Part shown: positions 35,586 to 48,347 of the stretch, one piece after another
Numbering within the stretch: position 1 is the stretch's first letter
Layout: each line of letters begins with the position of its first letter
Assembly: GCF_025766255.1 (NCBI RefSeq)
Contig: NW_026516806.1
Location: forward strand, 1-64,000
DNA from: Zychaea mexicana
Taxonomy: Eukaryota > Mucoromycota > Mucoromycetes > Mucorales > Lichtheimiaceae
DNA length: 64,000 nt
Direction of reading: 5' to 3'
The notes under the pieces: generated by a model
What the model was told of the DNA's origin: nothing
Database searches by the model: none
What the model saw: the letters and a program-made list of their open reading frames with translations, nothing else
Program-made: the position numbers and the translations under genes

Positions 35586-36856
35586 ATGAGTGTAACAGAT
35601 CATATACATTCTCTCACAGCACCTGAGTTTATTGTCGTTTTAGTATCAGGGTAAGAGAATATACACAGGCACCTTCCCCATATAGAGAGACCGGCTATCT
35701 GGCTTGGATGACGGATAACAAGTGTGGGAAGAGAGAGAAAACGGTTTACGCATAGCAAACAGGGTATCAATGTTCCATGATTGGTACTGACTTGGTATAG
35801 CTTACTCGAATAGAATCCTCTACGGTATTGGGGCAGTCCTTTTATTTGATAAATCGAAACGGCACAAGTTCTTTCTTCCGTATTTTTACTTGGGTGCGAG
35901 TGGCTGTAAGTATACATCGGCACCGGGACAGCGTCATGATATGCTATGACATATGATCTGAATCAACAATACATCTACTTATTCCTGCTATTATGTAGTG
36001 TTGATGGCAGTGGCCAAGGTATTCGATATCGTATGGGATAAAAGCGAAGGGATCAAAAGCGATTATCCGCTCCACGCGTCGTTAATTTTGGAAACGATCG
36101 GCTCGACATTTATGATCTTGGCGTTATTCCGGCTACTACAAGTGTGGCAACAAGTCGGGCTACGGGGAGGCGGAAGTGGCACACGTGTATTATCGTTGTT
36201 GGCACCTATCACAACTTTTCTTGTGATGGTGATTTGTATCGCTGGCGATATATTCCTCATCAAGCAAGACCTAGTGGAAGAGGATGGGGGCGAAGAGGAC
36301 GTGGAAAAAACACATACGGCATTGTTGATAAAGTTTGTTGGAGCCTTACTTTTCGTCGTTTTAACGCTTGTCTACATGGGGCTTGTTATGTACTTGGCTC
36401 ATGCGACCAAGCGTTGCGGCACTGGCATCGCCGCTGCAGCCTCCTCAGCAGCAACAACATATCTGTCCAACGTCCGCAGTAATCCAAGCTTACTGATACC
36501 CGTTTTGGCAACACTGGGAATCCTCACTTTGATCCGGTTCTCCTACTATATGGCCCTGGTCGGTAATATGGCATTTTCTCAAGATGATTTAGATGATGAA
36601 GAAACGTTGAGCTGGCCGCTCTACGTTGGTCTGATCGTGGTTCCCGAGATTGGCGCTATCATTGTGGCTTTTCTGTATGACCTGACGCAGGTCAAAAATG
36701 GGGTTGAGGTTAGCTGCTTTTGGACTCGCATTGCACAAGATATGAAAACATTAGCGTATGTCATGCCTTACTTATCTTCAACCTTCTATTCCCTTTTCCG
36801 TGTAATTTCAGCAACTGCAACAAGGTTTTACCTCCTTGGACCGCGAAATAGCTTAG
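35586..36856 (+). CDS. Seven-helix membrane protein of unknown function, ~303 aa
   Basis: Exons 35586-35650, 35814-35905, 35999-36708 (or 36690) and 36812-36856. Phases fit only if the two short 5' exons are included, giving MSVTDHIHSLTAPEFIVVLV, then GILYGIGAVLLFDKSKRHKF and LPYFYLGASGLLMAVAKVFD. Hydrophobic stretches are spaced as about seven helices. A basic/acidic loop (EEDGGEEDVEKTH) lies between helices 4 and 5. The short last exon encodes QLQQGFTSLDREIA. The overall plan resembles fungal 7TM proteins of the RTA1-like or Lipid-translocating type, but I see no diagnostic motif and make no functional call. Two possible donors for exon 3 differ by 18 bases, both in phase. Confidence 0.72.
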
Positions 36857-38038
36857 TAATCATATCGTCCTGTCTCCGTCACTCATTTTCATAGCCTTTC
36901 ACTCCTTCACACCTTCCTCAATATACCATTCACTGCAAAGCTTTGCGTTTACATAACCGTATTACTATGATGCAGCAACCAACTGTTCCTTTGTACACAA
37001 ACATAGAAACCTGTAACAATAAACATATGTAAAATTCAACTCAAGCCAATGAATTGGTTATCCCCGTACTTGTCCAAGTACAGTTAGTCTAGAGGCATGG
37101 AATTGAGACCCTGCTAGTGGCGTCAAACATTAGCCTATAGTTTTGAACATCATTGTACTTTTCACCCCCCCCTCTTTGTACCCTTCTTTTTTTGAACTTC
37201 ATCTCTATTCATTATATTGCCACAGAAAACTTGATCTTGCATTTCCACTCCGAACGATATCTCAGGATTCCTTGACATGCCAACAACGTCCTTATTTTCT
37301 ACTTTTGTCATAGCGGATGCCCCTTCCGACCCTGTAAGAGTTACACAAGTCGATCACTGTATTCCTGCTTTTCTTGGAAATCTTGATTTACTTGTAACCA
37401 CTTCACTTGACACTTGTCTCATACCGGAAAAAATTATCGCACGCAGAGGTGTATGTAATACTTTACTTGGTTGGGCATAAATTGTTATTATGAATTTAAA
37501 TTAGTTGCTGAATATGTTGATTGGACCATCGACTAAATTTCTTGCTAAATATACATATATAACATTAGTAATGTGTACATTGTTCTCTCATGATCAAAGA
37601 GAGTGAGTGCCTAATGGGTCGCAGAAAACATAATGAGAAACTCGTTTGAGAAGAGCTTTTTGATCATTACTGTACTATTCGTTATGCAATAAATCTTGGC
37701 AGGTATCTATTCAGCCACGTCATACACAGGAAAAGTCGTAGTGCATATATGACCTGAGGGTTACCCGGCCTGAACAGGTTCTACCGTCGTAATATGCATA
37801 TCAAAAAGAGTTTGGAAGCGTATTTCATCTTCAAGGTAATCACATGAAGAATAAAGCAGGTGAAGAAAGCTACCACCAATACTGGAAAACCATACTGTTA
37901 CAAATGAGACGTATCTGCACACAACATGCACATATGCTATGTATGCATCAAACAATGCACAATGTTTTTGTTTTAAAATGGGCTTGTGCATCATGTTTAT
38001 TGACTGCAAATTTGGGTAGGCAAGAGGTTATTTTTTTT
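36857..38038. other. Tail-to-tail intergenic region, no gene assigned
   Basis: Both flanking genes end here. A 67-codon ATG ORF at 37277-37480 (plus) has neither a known motif nor supported introns. The rest is AT-rich. Confidence 0.4.
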
Positions 38039-38882
38039 TCAATTGGGCGCAAAGTGCATCCTCAAGAGAATTTCACCGTGGCTGGACAATCCAAGTTTGG
38101 CTGGCAACTTGACCCTATTATTATATAAGTGCCAGACGTGTCAATCAGCAACATGTATAGCCACACACACTAACAGTCATACAGGCTGACAATCTTTTCC
38201 TGTCCAACCCAGATGATGTTATTCAATACTTACCAGCCTTCAAATGGTTTGCCCATGTATACGTCCTTGAGGTCAACCTTGGTATCCCCAATCTTGTCGC
38301 TCGACGAGACCAAATCCTTGTCAAGAACCTTCAAGTAGAGCTTCTTGTCATGCGAACCGGCGGGAACATTGAAAGAGAAAGTTTCATTCCATACAGGGTT
38401 GTTGGTGTTGTTAATGGTGCTGGAACGCTGCTTGTAGTCTTCATCAAGCCACATTTCACTATACTCCACAGAATAAAGCATGCGTCCATGCAGTGGATTT
38501 TTAGCCTTTTTGTTTGACTACAACGGGTATGATATCCCAAATTACGGGTGAAAAAGCGAACAGTAAGATATACTTACACATAGGGATCATTCTAGAACAT
38601 AACAAAGCAGAAAGTGTACAATTCTTTTAGTATTTCTGTCATTCATTGTCACTCCAACCTTTGTTTACTGCTGTGATATTATTGCTGCCAAGGTCTTACC
38701 TTTCCAACGGCATCCTGATCCTTTAAGTCCTTGCCTTCACCTACAAGAAGGAGATGCAGCGCACATGCATTAGTACGAGCGTTTTTCATTATAGCATTTG
38801 GTCATGAAGGAAAACGATTGTACTTACAAACGGTGACAGTAAGGACGCCGCCTGAAGAAGAAGATGAGTGACCGAAAACCAT
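38039..38882 (-). CDS. Single C2-domain protein, five exons, 136 aa
   Basis: Exons 38882-38828, 38740-38700, 38591-38578, 38458-38234 and 38114-38039 give 137 codons. The protein is one complete C2 beta-sandwich: GGVLTVTVCEGKDLKDQD, then GKNDPYVEMWLDED, NPVWNETFSFNV, LYLKVLDKDLVSSSDKIGD, and a last strand GEILLRMHFAP. Asp residues in the first (KDQD/NDPY) and third (LDKD) loops are placed for calcium binding, so calcium-dependent phospholipid binding is likely. Small stand-alone C2 proteins are common in fungi; partners are unknown. Exon 3 is only 14 nt (NDPYV). A TATA sequence (tatataaaag on the minus strand, about 38982-38973) lies ~95 bases upstream of the start. Confidence 0.9.
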
Positions 38883-38972
38883 TATTGTTAACGCGGTAAA
38901 AAGTAGAAGTAGTAATAGCAGAGGAAGAAGAAAGGAGGTAAATTGGTTTCTCTCACACGCCAAAAAGCAAAG

Positions 38973-38982
38973 CTTTTATATA
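38973..38982 (-). promoter_or_regulatory. TATA box of the C2 gene
   Basis: On the minus strand the sequence reads tatataaaag, about 95 bases before the ATG at 38882, a normal fungal core-promoter distance. Confidence 0.65.
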
Positions 38983-39956
38983 AAACGTGAGAGATGCAGC
39001 AGTTTACGCAGGCTTCTACGTCATTTTTATGCAAACAATACATACGTACATGCAGTAAGAAGAGAAGGGCGATGGTAAACCTCGGAGCGCTTATTGTCCT
39101 TCAGTATATCGATCTTTTCTTCCTGGTGTAAAAAGAACTGTGATAGCACTTCTTTAAACACACCATGATATAAAAATAGACAACTCTTACAGTATATCAT
39201 AGCATTTGTAGCGTATAAAATACTGTTACAATACAGTATATCTTTCATCATCTTGAGAGTCTTGTATGCAATAGAAGCAATGTTACTGTCATACATTCAA
39301 CAAAAAAGGAGAGAGCTACTTGATTCTAAAAAAAGAATCGAATTTTGCTTCAAGCTGTCGATATTTTCCTCTTCATGCACGAGTGACATTTTCCCACCTG
39401 ATCTTTACAATCAGTCTGTCCCACCCTCCTTTTTCGTTCTTTTACATCCTGTATGTATTTTTACTAATGGTTGATGCTTTTCGATGCGGTCACCATAGCT
39501 TTGGCGCTATTCGTACCCTCAAAGCTCCATTTTATGTCATGTACCAGGATCTCCATCAAGAACAGGCACATATATTAGTTAAATTAAATGTACTTTGGAA
39601 AATAGTATACAGTATACTATTTATATTAAACACTTTGTGGTGACCCTTGTCAACAACAGTGTCAAGGATATTTATACAGTATATATGCGTATACAATAAA
39701 GTAGCCTCTTAACGTTTTTATTGGAAGGCTAACGACAATACGCTTATAGCATTCTTGTCGCTTTCTTGCGGTGCGATGATTGAGGACAAAAAAAATAATA
39801 ATAGGAGGTGGTGTTGTAACTGAAAAAACCCTTCTAGAGAGGGAAAAAGTCAAGCCGGATTAAGATGTTTGGTGAGGAGAGGTGACGAAGTAAAAAAATA
39901 TTAAGGGAAGTAAGAGAGAAGTGAAGGTGTAAGAAGTGAGGGAGGGGAGAGAAAAG
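38983..39956. other. AT-rich intergenic region, no gene seen
   Basis: This lies upstream of the C2 gene and beyond the 3' end of the LINE relic. Open frames here are short and lack family features. Confidence 0.4.
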
Positions 39957-42850
39957 CTGTCTATACACGCTATGATATGAGTGTAGTGAGGGATGTGGGG
40001 ATGATGGTGATGATGGTGATGAAGCCACATTGTCCAGGTCTAGCGCTTCCTCGGATGCCGGTTCATTTGTGTCGTAGTTAGTGTCCGAGCGGCTTAAGCT
40101 GTCGATTTCACGTAGCACGCGAAGTAATGCCGGCCAGGTCGTTATCCATTTTCCGCGAGACAATCCTATATCGGAACGCGGTAGTTGCTCATGATATGGT
40201 CGATAGTATGTAGCTCGTTGTTTGATTTGTTAGGGTAGTGCCGAAGGCCGTGTACAACCGCTGAGTAGTGGTGTGAGAGATGGGCAGCTGGCGTAGTGCT
40301 CCCTTTCCACGCGGGGTGCTCCGCGACGACGATCCTTAAGTGGATAGGATGGTAGCCAGTACATTCTCCATCTGATGAGGCGACGACGGTCTGTAAGAAA
40401 AGCGGCTAGATAGAGTATGTGGTCAACTATGCTGGATGGCCGGAGGCATCGGATGGTTTTGAATGAGCTGCGCCGACGGGCAGGTTCTTCATCCCGCTTT
40501 TGGCAGAACGTTAATTCCATTGCGTCGTTCGGAGGGCTGTTCTTTTTCCTGTTCTTGAGCTTCTGATATTGTTGGTGCAGAGGATTGGTGGTAGCTATTC
40601 TCCTCCAATGGTCGTCGCCTTGCTTACTCGAAAGCAGCGAGAGTTCAATTATTCTAGCCATGCTGGATACAGGCAGAGGGCGTAGACGGGTAACAAAATT
40701 TAACTAGAGGTTTCAGTTGCGGGCTTGCATAGATGGTAGATCGGGCAGCACCACCAGAGGTACGATCGTAGGAAATGAGGTGGTGGTGTTGCGATTGAAT
40801 GTCATTTTGACGCAGCTGTTTTCTACTTGATATATCTTTTAGAGTTGAGTGGCTGATAGGGCGGTATTTGCAAGGTCATATTCAAAAATCGGGCGGATGA
40901 AAGCTCGATATGTTCGTAATACGGGCCAAAGACTCAAGGCATATCGATGAACACCGAGTCTTCGCAGGAGAGCCATCCCTCCGGTTGCTTCGGTGGTGCG
41001 TTGGCTGATAAGTTACTGAGCGTCAATACCCTGAAAGATAAATGGAATACCAAGATATTGGAATTTTTCGACGGTGCGCAGTGGTTTGTTGTAGATACGC
41101 AATGTAGGATGTGGTTGGTTGACTGGTGGGGAGTAATCGATAATGGCGCATTTAACGGGGTGCCAAGAGTAGCCTAAGACTCTCGAATGTTGCTCGGCGA
41201 CTTGTAGGAGATGTATCATATCCTGTGGGATCCTAGGAATACCACATCATTAGTATATAGTAATGGTGGAACGAGGATTCGGTGGGTGTCTGGCCTAACT
41301 CTCTTCGGACGTCCATTCTTGCTACCGCTGTGGAGTTGTGTTTGAGCTGCCGCTTCAGATACACCCATAAGAGGTGGAGTGCGATGCTGAAGTGGGCGAT
41401 GGTTTTTGATGTACTTAGAGATCCGGAGACGGCGAGGCAGCGTGTCCTTAAAGACAGCGTAAAGAAGTGGACTCAGGATGGAGCCTTGCAGATCACCACG
41501 TGCCGGGTGGATGTAGCGGGATTGATGGTTATAGAGGATGACTGAGATACGGGCACGTCAAACATGTGGCGGACGAGATGAAAAAGAGCGCTCGGCAGAT
41601 TTGCCCTGTATCTTTGACCATATTATGTCGCGTGATGTTGAGTAGAATGCTTGCTTGATATCACAAAAGCATAGGACTGGTAGTTTCGTCATATTGGCGT
41701 TGATACTCGCGGATAAGCATGTTTAGTGCGATTCCTCGTCGAATACTCCACGTCTATGGCGGAAACCACCTTGGGCAGGAGTATCTGGTGCAGGCATTGC
41801 GCTTAGAAGTTTAGGTAGTAAGCACCGCTCGGGTACTCTGCAAAACACACTGGTTAGACTGATTGGTCTGTAGTTGCTAGGTGCGGCTGCTATGCCTTTC
41901 GTGAATGGGGACATATTGGGCTGTGCGTCAAAAAATAGAAACCCAGGACCAGTGCCAACAGAGCTAGAACAGTTTACGCAAAACGACGGACAGAGCTTTG
42001 CAATTGGTTTGAGCATAGCTCCTGTGATATTTTCGTCGCCAGCAGCTTTGCGAAAGCAAGTTTGCGTGTGCGTCTGACTTTTACAGAAAATGCTTCGCAT
42101 ATAGTAGTATACTGTATCCATAGGCGTGCGCGTACTTCCCAGTTATCAGGTGAGTTGCGCCAGTGTCGATATGCGGCTTCGCGTTGCTCTGTTTTTGGTT
42201 GGAGACCAGCATGCCAAAAGCAGTTCCAATCTCTCCGTAGTGTTTTTGAGCGCGTGACGCTTGTATCAAGAGCGTCGAGTAGAGCGGGTGTAAATTCGCG
42301 GCTTATATAGCTACTCAACGGCGGTTGTGTTGGGAATCGTGGAGGTACTTTTGGTGAGACATCCGAGTATCTCGTTTAGGCCCTTTGCATTGGTTTTGAA
42401 CTGGGCAATATATAGGTCCCTAACCTCCGGTTTAACAAGACGCTGTAACTTCCAGTGATGGCGTGGTGCATTTGGTGTAATGGGAGATTACTATGGTATA
42501 CGTGGTGTGAACGCATGTGTGCATAGGTGGTGAGAGGAGTTGAGCGGGAATTGGTCAAGGATCTGCAGGTCGGGCGTTGAGATGGCGCTATTCATTGAAA
42601 TAAACAAGTCAATGACACTGTTCCCTTGGTCCGTGCAGTATGTTGCTAATCCTCGTGCCTGGTCGCCATTTCATATATGTAGTTCAACATTTCTAAGACT
42701 CCGTGGCTCTAGGGCGTTGTTGCCGCGTTGGTTGTTGATTCTATCTAATAGATGTACATAGTCATGTTTGGTACCTCAAAGCAAGATGGTCGATCTAGTG
42801 CTGCTGTCAATGATTCTATGATATTATGTTTAAGCAGCAATCGAAAAACA
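39957..42850 (-). mobile_element. Decayed LINE (non-LTR) retrotransposon ORF2
   Basis: Read on the minus strand, fragments of one endonuclease/reverse-transcriptase polyprotein appear in order but in several frames. Endonuclease end: ATYCTDQGNSVIDLFIS and PDLQILDQFPLNS (about 42655-42535). Pre-RT region: ALDTSVTRSKTLRRDWNCFW (about 42290-42220). RT: SNYRPISLTSVF and ERCLLPKLL (about 41890-41810), LLYTNDVVFLG at about 41268-41236 where intact elements have a YADD box, then LGYSWHPVKCAI and FQYLGIPF (41219-41030). C-terminal region: RRLIRWRMYWLPSYPLKD and EHYASCPSLTPLLSG (about 40390-40260), then WITTWPALLRVLREID (about 40150-40100). Stops, frameshifts and the altered catalytic box make it inactive. 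No poly-A tail or target duplication was identified. Confidence 0.85.
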
Positions 42851-44199
42851 ATGCTTACACTTACTGTATATGTTTGGCAGTCAAACTATATTAAACATTG
42901 CTTTAACAACTGTGAAAAAGGTCCAAGAATTTTCACTTGTCACTTGAATACATATTGTGGTGGACTGATATAGGCCATCATAGTAAGTGATGATGTTGAT
43001 TATGATGACTTTCTCTTGTTGCGACATCAGAATATGACTTAATGCTTTCTGCTTTTCTTTGGCAACATGTTCCTCATTTTTCTAATCTGATAGCATGTGC
43101 TTCATTGTTGTTGAAATATATATCCAAACTACCACATCATGCTTGAAATTGATACTAGAATCTTTAGCAGGGCTCTGGTACAAAAGCTTTGACTCGAACG
43201 AACTGATTATACGTCTGATAATCATTGAGTTGACTACAAGTGGAAGATATAGAGCGCATATTAGTTTGTGTGTATATATGTACGTAAGAATGGGATCAAA
43301 TATCAGCAGTCCGCATGATATTTAGCTTTTTTTTTTTTACAAAAAAAACTTGAGAAGCATCAAAACCTGAGTATTGGTACATAAACGTGCAAAAATGACG
43401 TGTGATTTGTACACAAAGCCTATTACACTGTATGTAATCAATTCATCAGTATCCTCACTGCCTGATGTCATTTCACCCAGCCGAGTGTTAGGATTCATTC
43501 CCGAAATAAGCCCATTACCAGGGGAATCGTGATATTATGCTTCTGGCTGATATCGTCAGTATTGACACAGTCAAGAAGAAAACAATGGTAGGTGACGTGA
43601 TTCCTAAGCCATCACCTGAGCGCAAATCACTTAGCATAAAATGCACAAGGCAGACGCTCTATTCATCAAAATATCTTGTTTTGTTAAAAAGCTATTAATA
43701 CAAAGTGTGGCCTCCGTAAAGTGTGCCTAGTGACACGTCTCGTATAGTGACCTTGTACTCAATTATAGTTAAAAGCGTGATTACTCCATCCCTTGTTGCT
43801 AATACATGAAATCTTGCTGCATGCGAGACTATCGATAAAATACTATCTTCTGTTTTCGGCTGCTGCTGCTGCAAATCTCTAGCAATAGCGCGTGCTGGAC
43901 CGTAATCTGACATATGCAGACGGCCGGCGCACTGTATATGTTATGTAAGATGATAAAGATGGTTACAACGCCTTATTTTCTTATTATGCAATTCCTTGCA
44001 AAACATTTGTCATATACGGAGAAAAACCATGTGTGCACTCTGCCTTCTTTGGGATGAATGGTCACGACTCCAAAAACCCCGAAATGAATGATCAGCTGTC
44101 CTTCAAAACCCACCCTCTTTTCCCTTATTCTATATCCACACACACATTCAATACAAATCAATCCAATTTTAAAAAGATACAAGAGTCGTACTAGCAGTA
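42851..44199. other. Intergenic, no gene assigned
   Basis: A 72-codon minus-strand ATG ORF at 43913-43695 (start MSDYGPARAIARDLQQQQ) is the only candidate; it has no recognised domain and no convincing second exon. The last ~150 bases are the probable promoter of the WW gene. Confidence 0.4.
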
Positions 44200-45334
44200 A
44201 TGCATTCGCACCGCCGATACAGTGATTATCATCGCGACAGCCAACAACACCGATCGTCGCGTTCTCGTTATTATGATTCAGAACGTCGTTATCGCCATGG
44301 CACGACTGCCACTACTCAGGAACATCATCGCTCGAACGCATCATCAAGGTTTGAAGACAGCTGATAACTTGGGGCAGACGGGACACAACCTATTCCCTGC
44401 TGAATTACTACTGCGACGGTCAATTATGCTGACGAAAGAAAAAAAAATATACCTCGCAACTACTATCACTAGCGATTCTTCAGTCAAAAAGGAACACAGT
44501 ATTATTGACAAAAAGCAAGACCAATACAAAACCTCCGCCTCAGCCCCAACACCAGCGGCACCCGCAGCAGCAACAACAACGGCAACAGTAACAGAAACCT
44601 CAAACCCAACACCCGAAGTGTCAAAATGGGAGCAACAGCAAAAGGAAACTGTCATTGCTTTAGAAGCAGACGAAGAAGAGGAAAAGGCAGTGATGGAACC
44701 AGTGCTCATTTCGACGACAACAGCAGCAGAGAAAAATAATAGCCACAAGAAGAATGGGACACTGGTAACGACGGTAACAACAGCAGCGATGAACAGCGCT
44801 TTTGCAGAAAAAAAGGGCCAAAGTTTGCCAAAACCGTGGGTTGCAATGACTTCTAGCAAAGGGGAAACGTACTATTATAATAGTGAAACCGGGGACTCGA
44901 CGTGGGACAGCCCGGTATTAGCGAAAAGCAAGAGCAGCAGGGACAGTGACATTGCGACCAACGCTGGGAATATTAACAGCAGTAGTATTAAACGACGAAG
45001 AACAACACCGCCCTCATCATCAGCGGCAGCAACGACGGCTTCACCTGCAGCAGAAGAACGACAGCGACATCGTTCAAAAGAACGTCGACCCGTAGCTCAA
45101 AACCTTGTACACCGCACCGATGTCCGTAAAACTCCACCGCCACCGCCACCGCCAGCAGTACCGTCTTACGACCGCTACCATCGGGTGCGATACGAGGACC
45201 AGGTGTGGATGTCAAGGCGGGATGGTTTAGTGGACAGAGCAGCCTCTTCATCTTCTTCTTCTTATCGCAACATTCGAGCACGCGACCCTTACTATAATGG
45301 ACGAGATTATGGCCGTAGTAGAGGTTATCGATAA
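44200..45334 (+). CDS. WW-domain, Arg/Ser-rich protein (probable RNA-processing factor), 336 aa
   Basis: Exon 1 is 44200-44348 and exon 2 is 44473-45334. The 124-nt intron has the branch-like TGCTGAC and ends CTATCACTAG; this is the join I found that keeps phase. The N terminus is His/Arg/Tyr/Ser-rich (HSHRRYSDYHRDSQQHRSS). A single WW domain (LPKPWVAMTSSKGETYYYNS, then GDSTWDSPV) has both Trp and the Tyr triplet. The tail has poly-Pro and an RGG/RS-like end (RDYGRSRGYR). WW domains bind Pro-rich ligands; with an Arg/Ser context this resembles splicing or transcription-elongation factors, so nuclear RNA processing is plausible but inferred. The Ala/Thr-rich middle is low complexity. Confidence 0.8.
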
Positions 45335-46033
45335 AGAAAACAATGGGTTCCTTTATTTGCTCTAAAAAATATTCCACATTTTTCTGCATTATCACATCGC
45401 AATACGCACACGCGCATTGCACGCATTGTATCAGCGCATCAAAAAAAAGAACGCGAAACTCATCATCAGACGCAACGCGCGCGGAACACGGATCGACATA
45501 CGTTTTGTCTGGAGACTCGGCAGTTCTTTGTAGTGGGGGTGGGGTGGGAGTGGAGAATGGGCGCAAAGGGAGGAGTGGGGAGAGGGCACTATGTAGTGGA
45601 CATAAAGAGAGAGCGAGATGCAAACAAGAAATAAAATAGGGGTCAAATATGGAAGAGGCGACAATCCCAGTTGCCTGTGGGCAAAAATGGCGCACATCAT
45701 GACACTCACAAGCGAATAATTAGGAAACTTTTGCACATCTGCCCGACAGCTACTGTAAAACAAAATTCTAGTTTTGGCCATTGGATTTCGTCAGCCCAAA
45801 CTGTATATCAACATAGACGCACAACGCCAGATAGAGGAGGCCAATAGCTCGCCACCAGCATTAGTAGCTGCTGTAGTGGCGAGGACTCGGCGCAGTTTGA
45901 GGGCAGATCCGAACAGCAATACAAAGGAGGTTCAACCCCATCTAATATCGCGGGTGTTTCTTTCGCTTGCCTACTACTGTTGTTGGATTCTTTTCGCTTG
46001 ATTGCGTTCCATATAATACCTTACATTGCTAGT
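45335..46033. promoter_or_regulatory. WW gene 3' region and antiporter upstream region
   Basis: This includes a G-rich stretch near 45533-45590. A 75-codon open frame at 45774-46001 lacks an ATG start and known features, so I treat it as leader or noise. Confidence 0.4.
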
Positions 46034-48171
46034 ATGGCTTCACCTCTTGACGTTACTCTCTTGCTTTTCGGTGCTTTTTCCCTGATATTCATTGCAACAT
46101 CAAATATAATCCGGGAGAAGCTATACTTGAACGAAGCCAGTACGTCTATCGGTCCTTTATATGCTGTACAGCATTCTTGTTGCCACTCTCAAACTAACAA
46201 GAACGGAACCCGTCAATATAGTTTTTGCCGTAGTATTCGGTATGATTATTGGACCATACTGTCTCGATCTGGTCAATGTAGAGTTGTGGGGCTCCCAAGA
46301 GATCATTACGACCGAGTTTACTCGAGTAGTGATTGCGATACAAGTGATGGTGACAGGCGCTGCGTTGCCAGGACGATATATCTATGACCAGTTCCAGGCA
46401 CTACTAGTCATGCTACTTCCCGTCATGTTATCCATGTGGTTTGTAAGCGGATCGCTTGTCTACCTGATGATTCCGGGCCTCAGCTACGTAAGACTACAGA
46501 GTCACCCAACCAAAAAGAACCAAAAAAATGTCAAAGGGCATCACGCAGGATCAGCGAGGAACAGTGTGCAGAAAACTGACTTTGAATTTTGCTCTATGTA
46601 TACAGATAGAATCCCTTATGATTGCATCATGCTTTACGCCCACAGATCCCGTATGTACAGAATAGTAGAATCGATATCATGCAGCGTGCAGCTAGCACCC
46701 TTTTATTCTTATGCATCGCTAATACAGGAAGAATCCTATAATATAGGTTCTGTCAAGTTCAATAGTTCAGGGCAGATATGCAGAGAAATACGTGCGACGA
46801 GAAATTAGAGACTTGATCGCCGCTGAAAGGTATGAACCAAGTTGCTCTCATTCAAGGAAATGAAAATGGAAACCATCATCCTATACTTAAAAGTATACAA
46901 ACTGTTTAAACAGTGGAGCAAACGATGGACTAGGTTATCCGTTCCTATTTATCGCGGTCTACTGGATGCAGATGCCTGTTGGCGAAGCATTCAAGACTTG
47001 GTTCATTAGCATAATGCTACAAGAAATCGCAGCGTCGATTGCGCTTGGATTACTTGTAGGCTATTTAGCAAGAATTTTGATCAAATGGTGCTATGAAAGG
47101 TATAAGGTGAAATGATTTCCCCGATCTGGCATTGTAGTCATACACACACTAAGCCGTATTGTCAAATTTGCTTTTTTTGCACAATATACAGGGATATGGT
47201 TGAGCTGGAGGCGCTACATGTGTATCCCCTGATGATTACAGTGAGTTTAGTACAGATACAATGTGGGAGTTGACATCTGTGACCCGGGTTAACCCCTTTT
47301 TTATTCAGTTTTTGCTTCTTGGTGCATTAGCGTGTATAAAAAGCGATGATTTGCTTGCATGCTTTATGGCTGGTTGCACCCTGTCGTGGGACGAGTGGTT
47401 TAAAGGTGAAACTGCTTCCAGAGGTTCTTTTCTACAGGTGCGTGTTTTTTGTATTAAGGTTGAGCTGGACTATCTATCTTGGTTGGGCTAACGGAGATCA
47501 CTTTGCATGATATTCGCTATCCACACAATAAGGTTTTAGACATTGTTTTAAACATCGGTGTGTTTGCATATATTGGGGTCACAATGGTATGTAATGATAA
47601 ATCATCGGTGATATATGCTTTTTTTTTTCGCTGGAGCAAACAGTTTACTGATACGACAGTGGAATAGCCATTCCCGACCTTTGCAGAGATCTCTGTATGG
47701 CGCCTCGTAGTCCTTGCTATCCTTGTATTGTTGTTTCGACGAGTACCTATCGTACTAGGCGTATATAAGATCAATCCAGTCATTAACAATTGGCGTGAGG
47801 CCGTGTTCACTGGATGGTTTGGTCCCATGGGTGTGGGAGCAATATTCTACTACGCTACTGCTGCCGCCAGTATTACCAGCAGCCAACCCGCTTTGGCTGC
47901 TGTCGTCTACTTTATTGTCTTATCCTCGGTGATTGTGCACGGGCTATCCATTCCGGTCATCGTCATCATCCAGTATCTGTGTCAGCAAACGACAGATAGC
48001 GAAAAAAGAAATATGCAGCACTCCGTCACCGATGCCAATGAAACCACAACAGCAATCAACATGCCACCTTTTGATTCGCGTTCTCACTCACGCAACAACA
48101 ACGGCAACAACAAGAGCAAAACTAACTCTTCCAGTAATAACAGCAGCAACACCTGTGTCAACAAAGATTAG
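46034..48171 (+). CDS. Na+/H+ antiporter of the Sod2/Nha1 (CPA1) family, nine exons, 485 aa
   Basis: Exons: 46034-46139, 46222-46487, 46606-46650, 46747-46829, 46914-47099, 47192-47240, 47309-47437, 47497-47586, 47668-48171 (486 codons). Family motifs: IIREKLYLNEA, FGMIIGPYCLDL, the TPTDP|VLSSSIVQGRYAEKYV ion-site region joined across intron 3, SGANDGLGYPFLFIAVYWM with the paired-acid site, LKSDD-like IKSDDLLACFMAGC, and GWFGPMGVGAIFY. Such proteins export Na+ or Li+ (and K+ for Nha1) in exchange for protons at the plasma membrane. The C-terminal tail is only ~50 residues (Asn/Ser-rich), close to fission yeast Sod2 rather than the very long Nha1 tail. Intron 7 is only 59 nt. It lies 176 bp tail to tail with the PPR gene. 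Confidence 0.92.
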
Positions 48172-48347
48172 AGGCTAATTCCCTCAAAGATCGAAATTGA
48201 GCTTGTTAATTGTTTTTTCGCTTGTGATTTGCTTGTTTGTTCCAAAGAAAGGAAGGGGAAAAATGTACATGTTGTTCTTTTGTTTATGATACAAAAAAGT
48301 TTGTAATAGTTCGTGTAGAATATAATAATAGTAATTATTTAGAAATT

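Noticed and set aside
37277..37480. Plus-strand ATG ORF of 67 codons
   Set aside because: No motif, no splice support; expected by chance in a 1.2-kb gap.
43695..43913. Minus-strand ATG ORF of 72 codons with a short Gln run
   Set aside because: Could be a first exon, but no downstream exon or family was found.
45774..46001. 75-codon plus-strand frame before the antiporter
   Set aside because: Starts with TTG, has no recognised features and lies in the probable antiporter leader.
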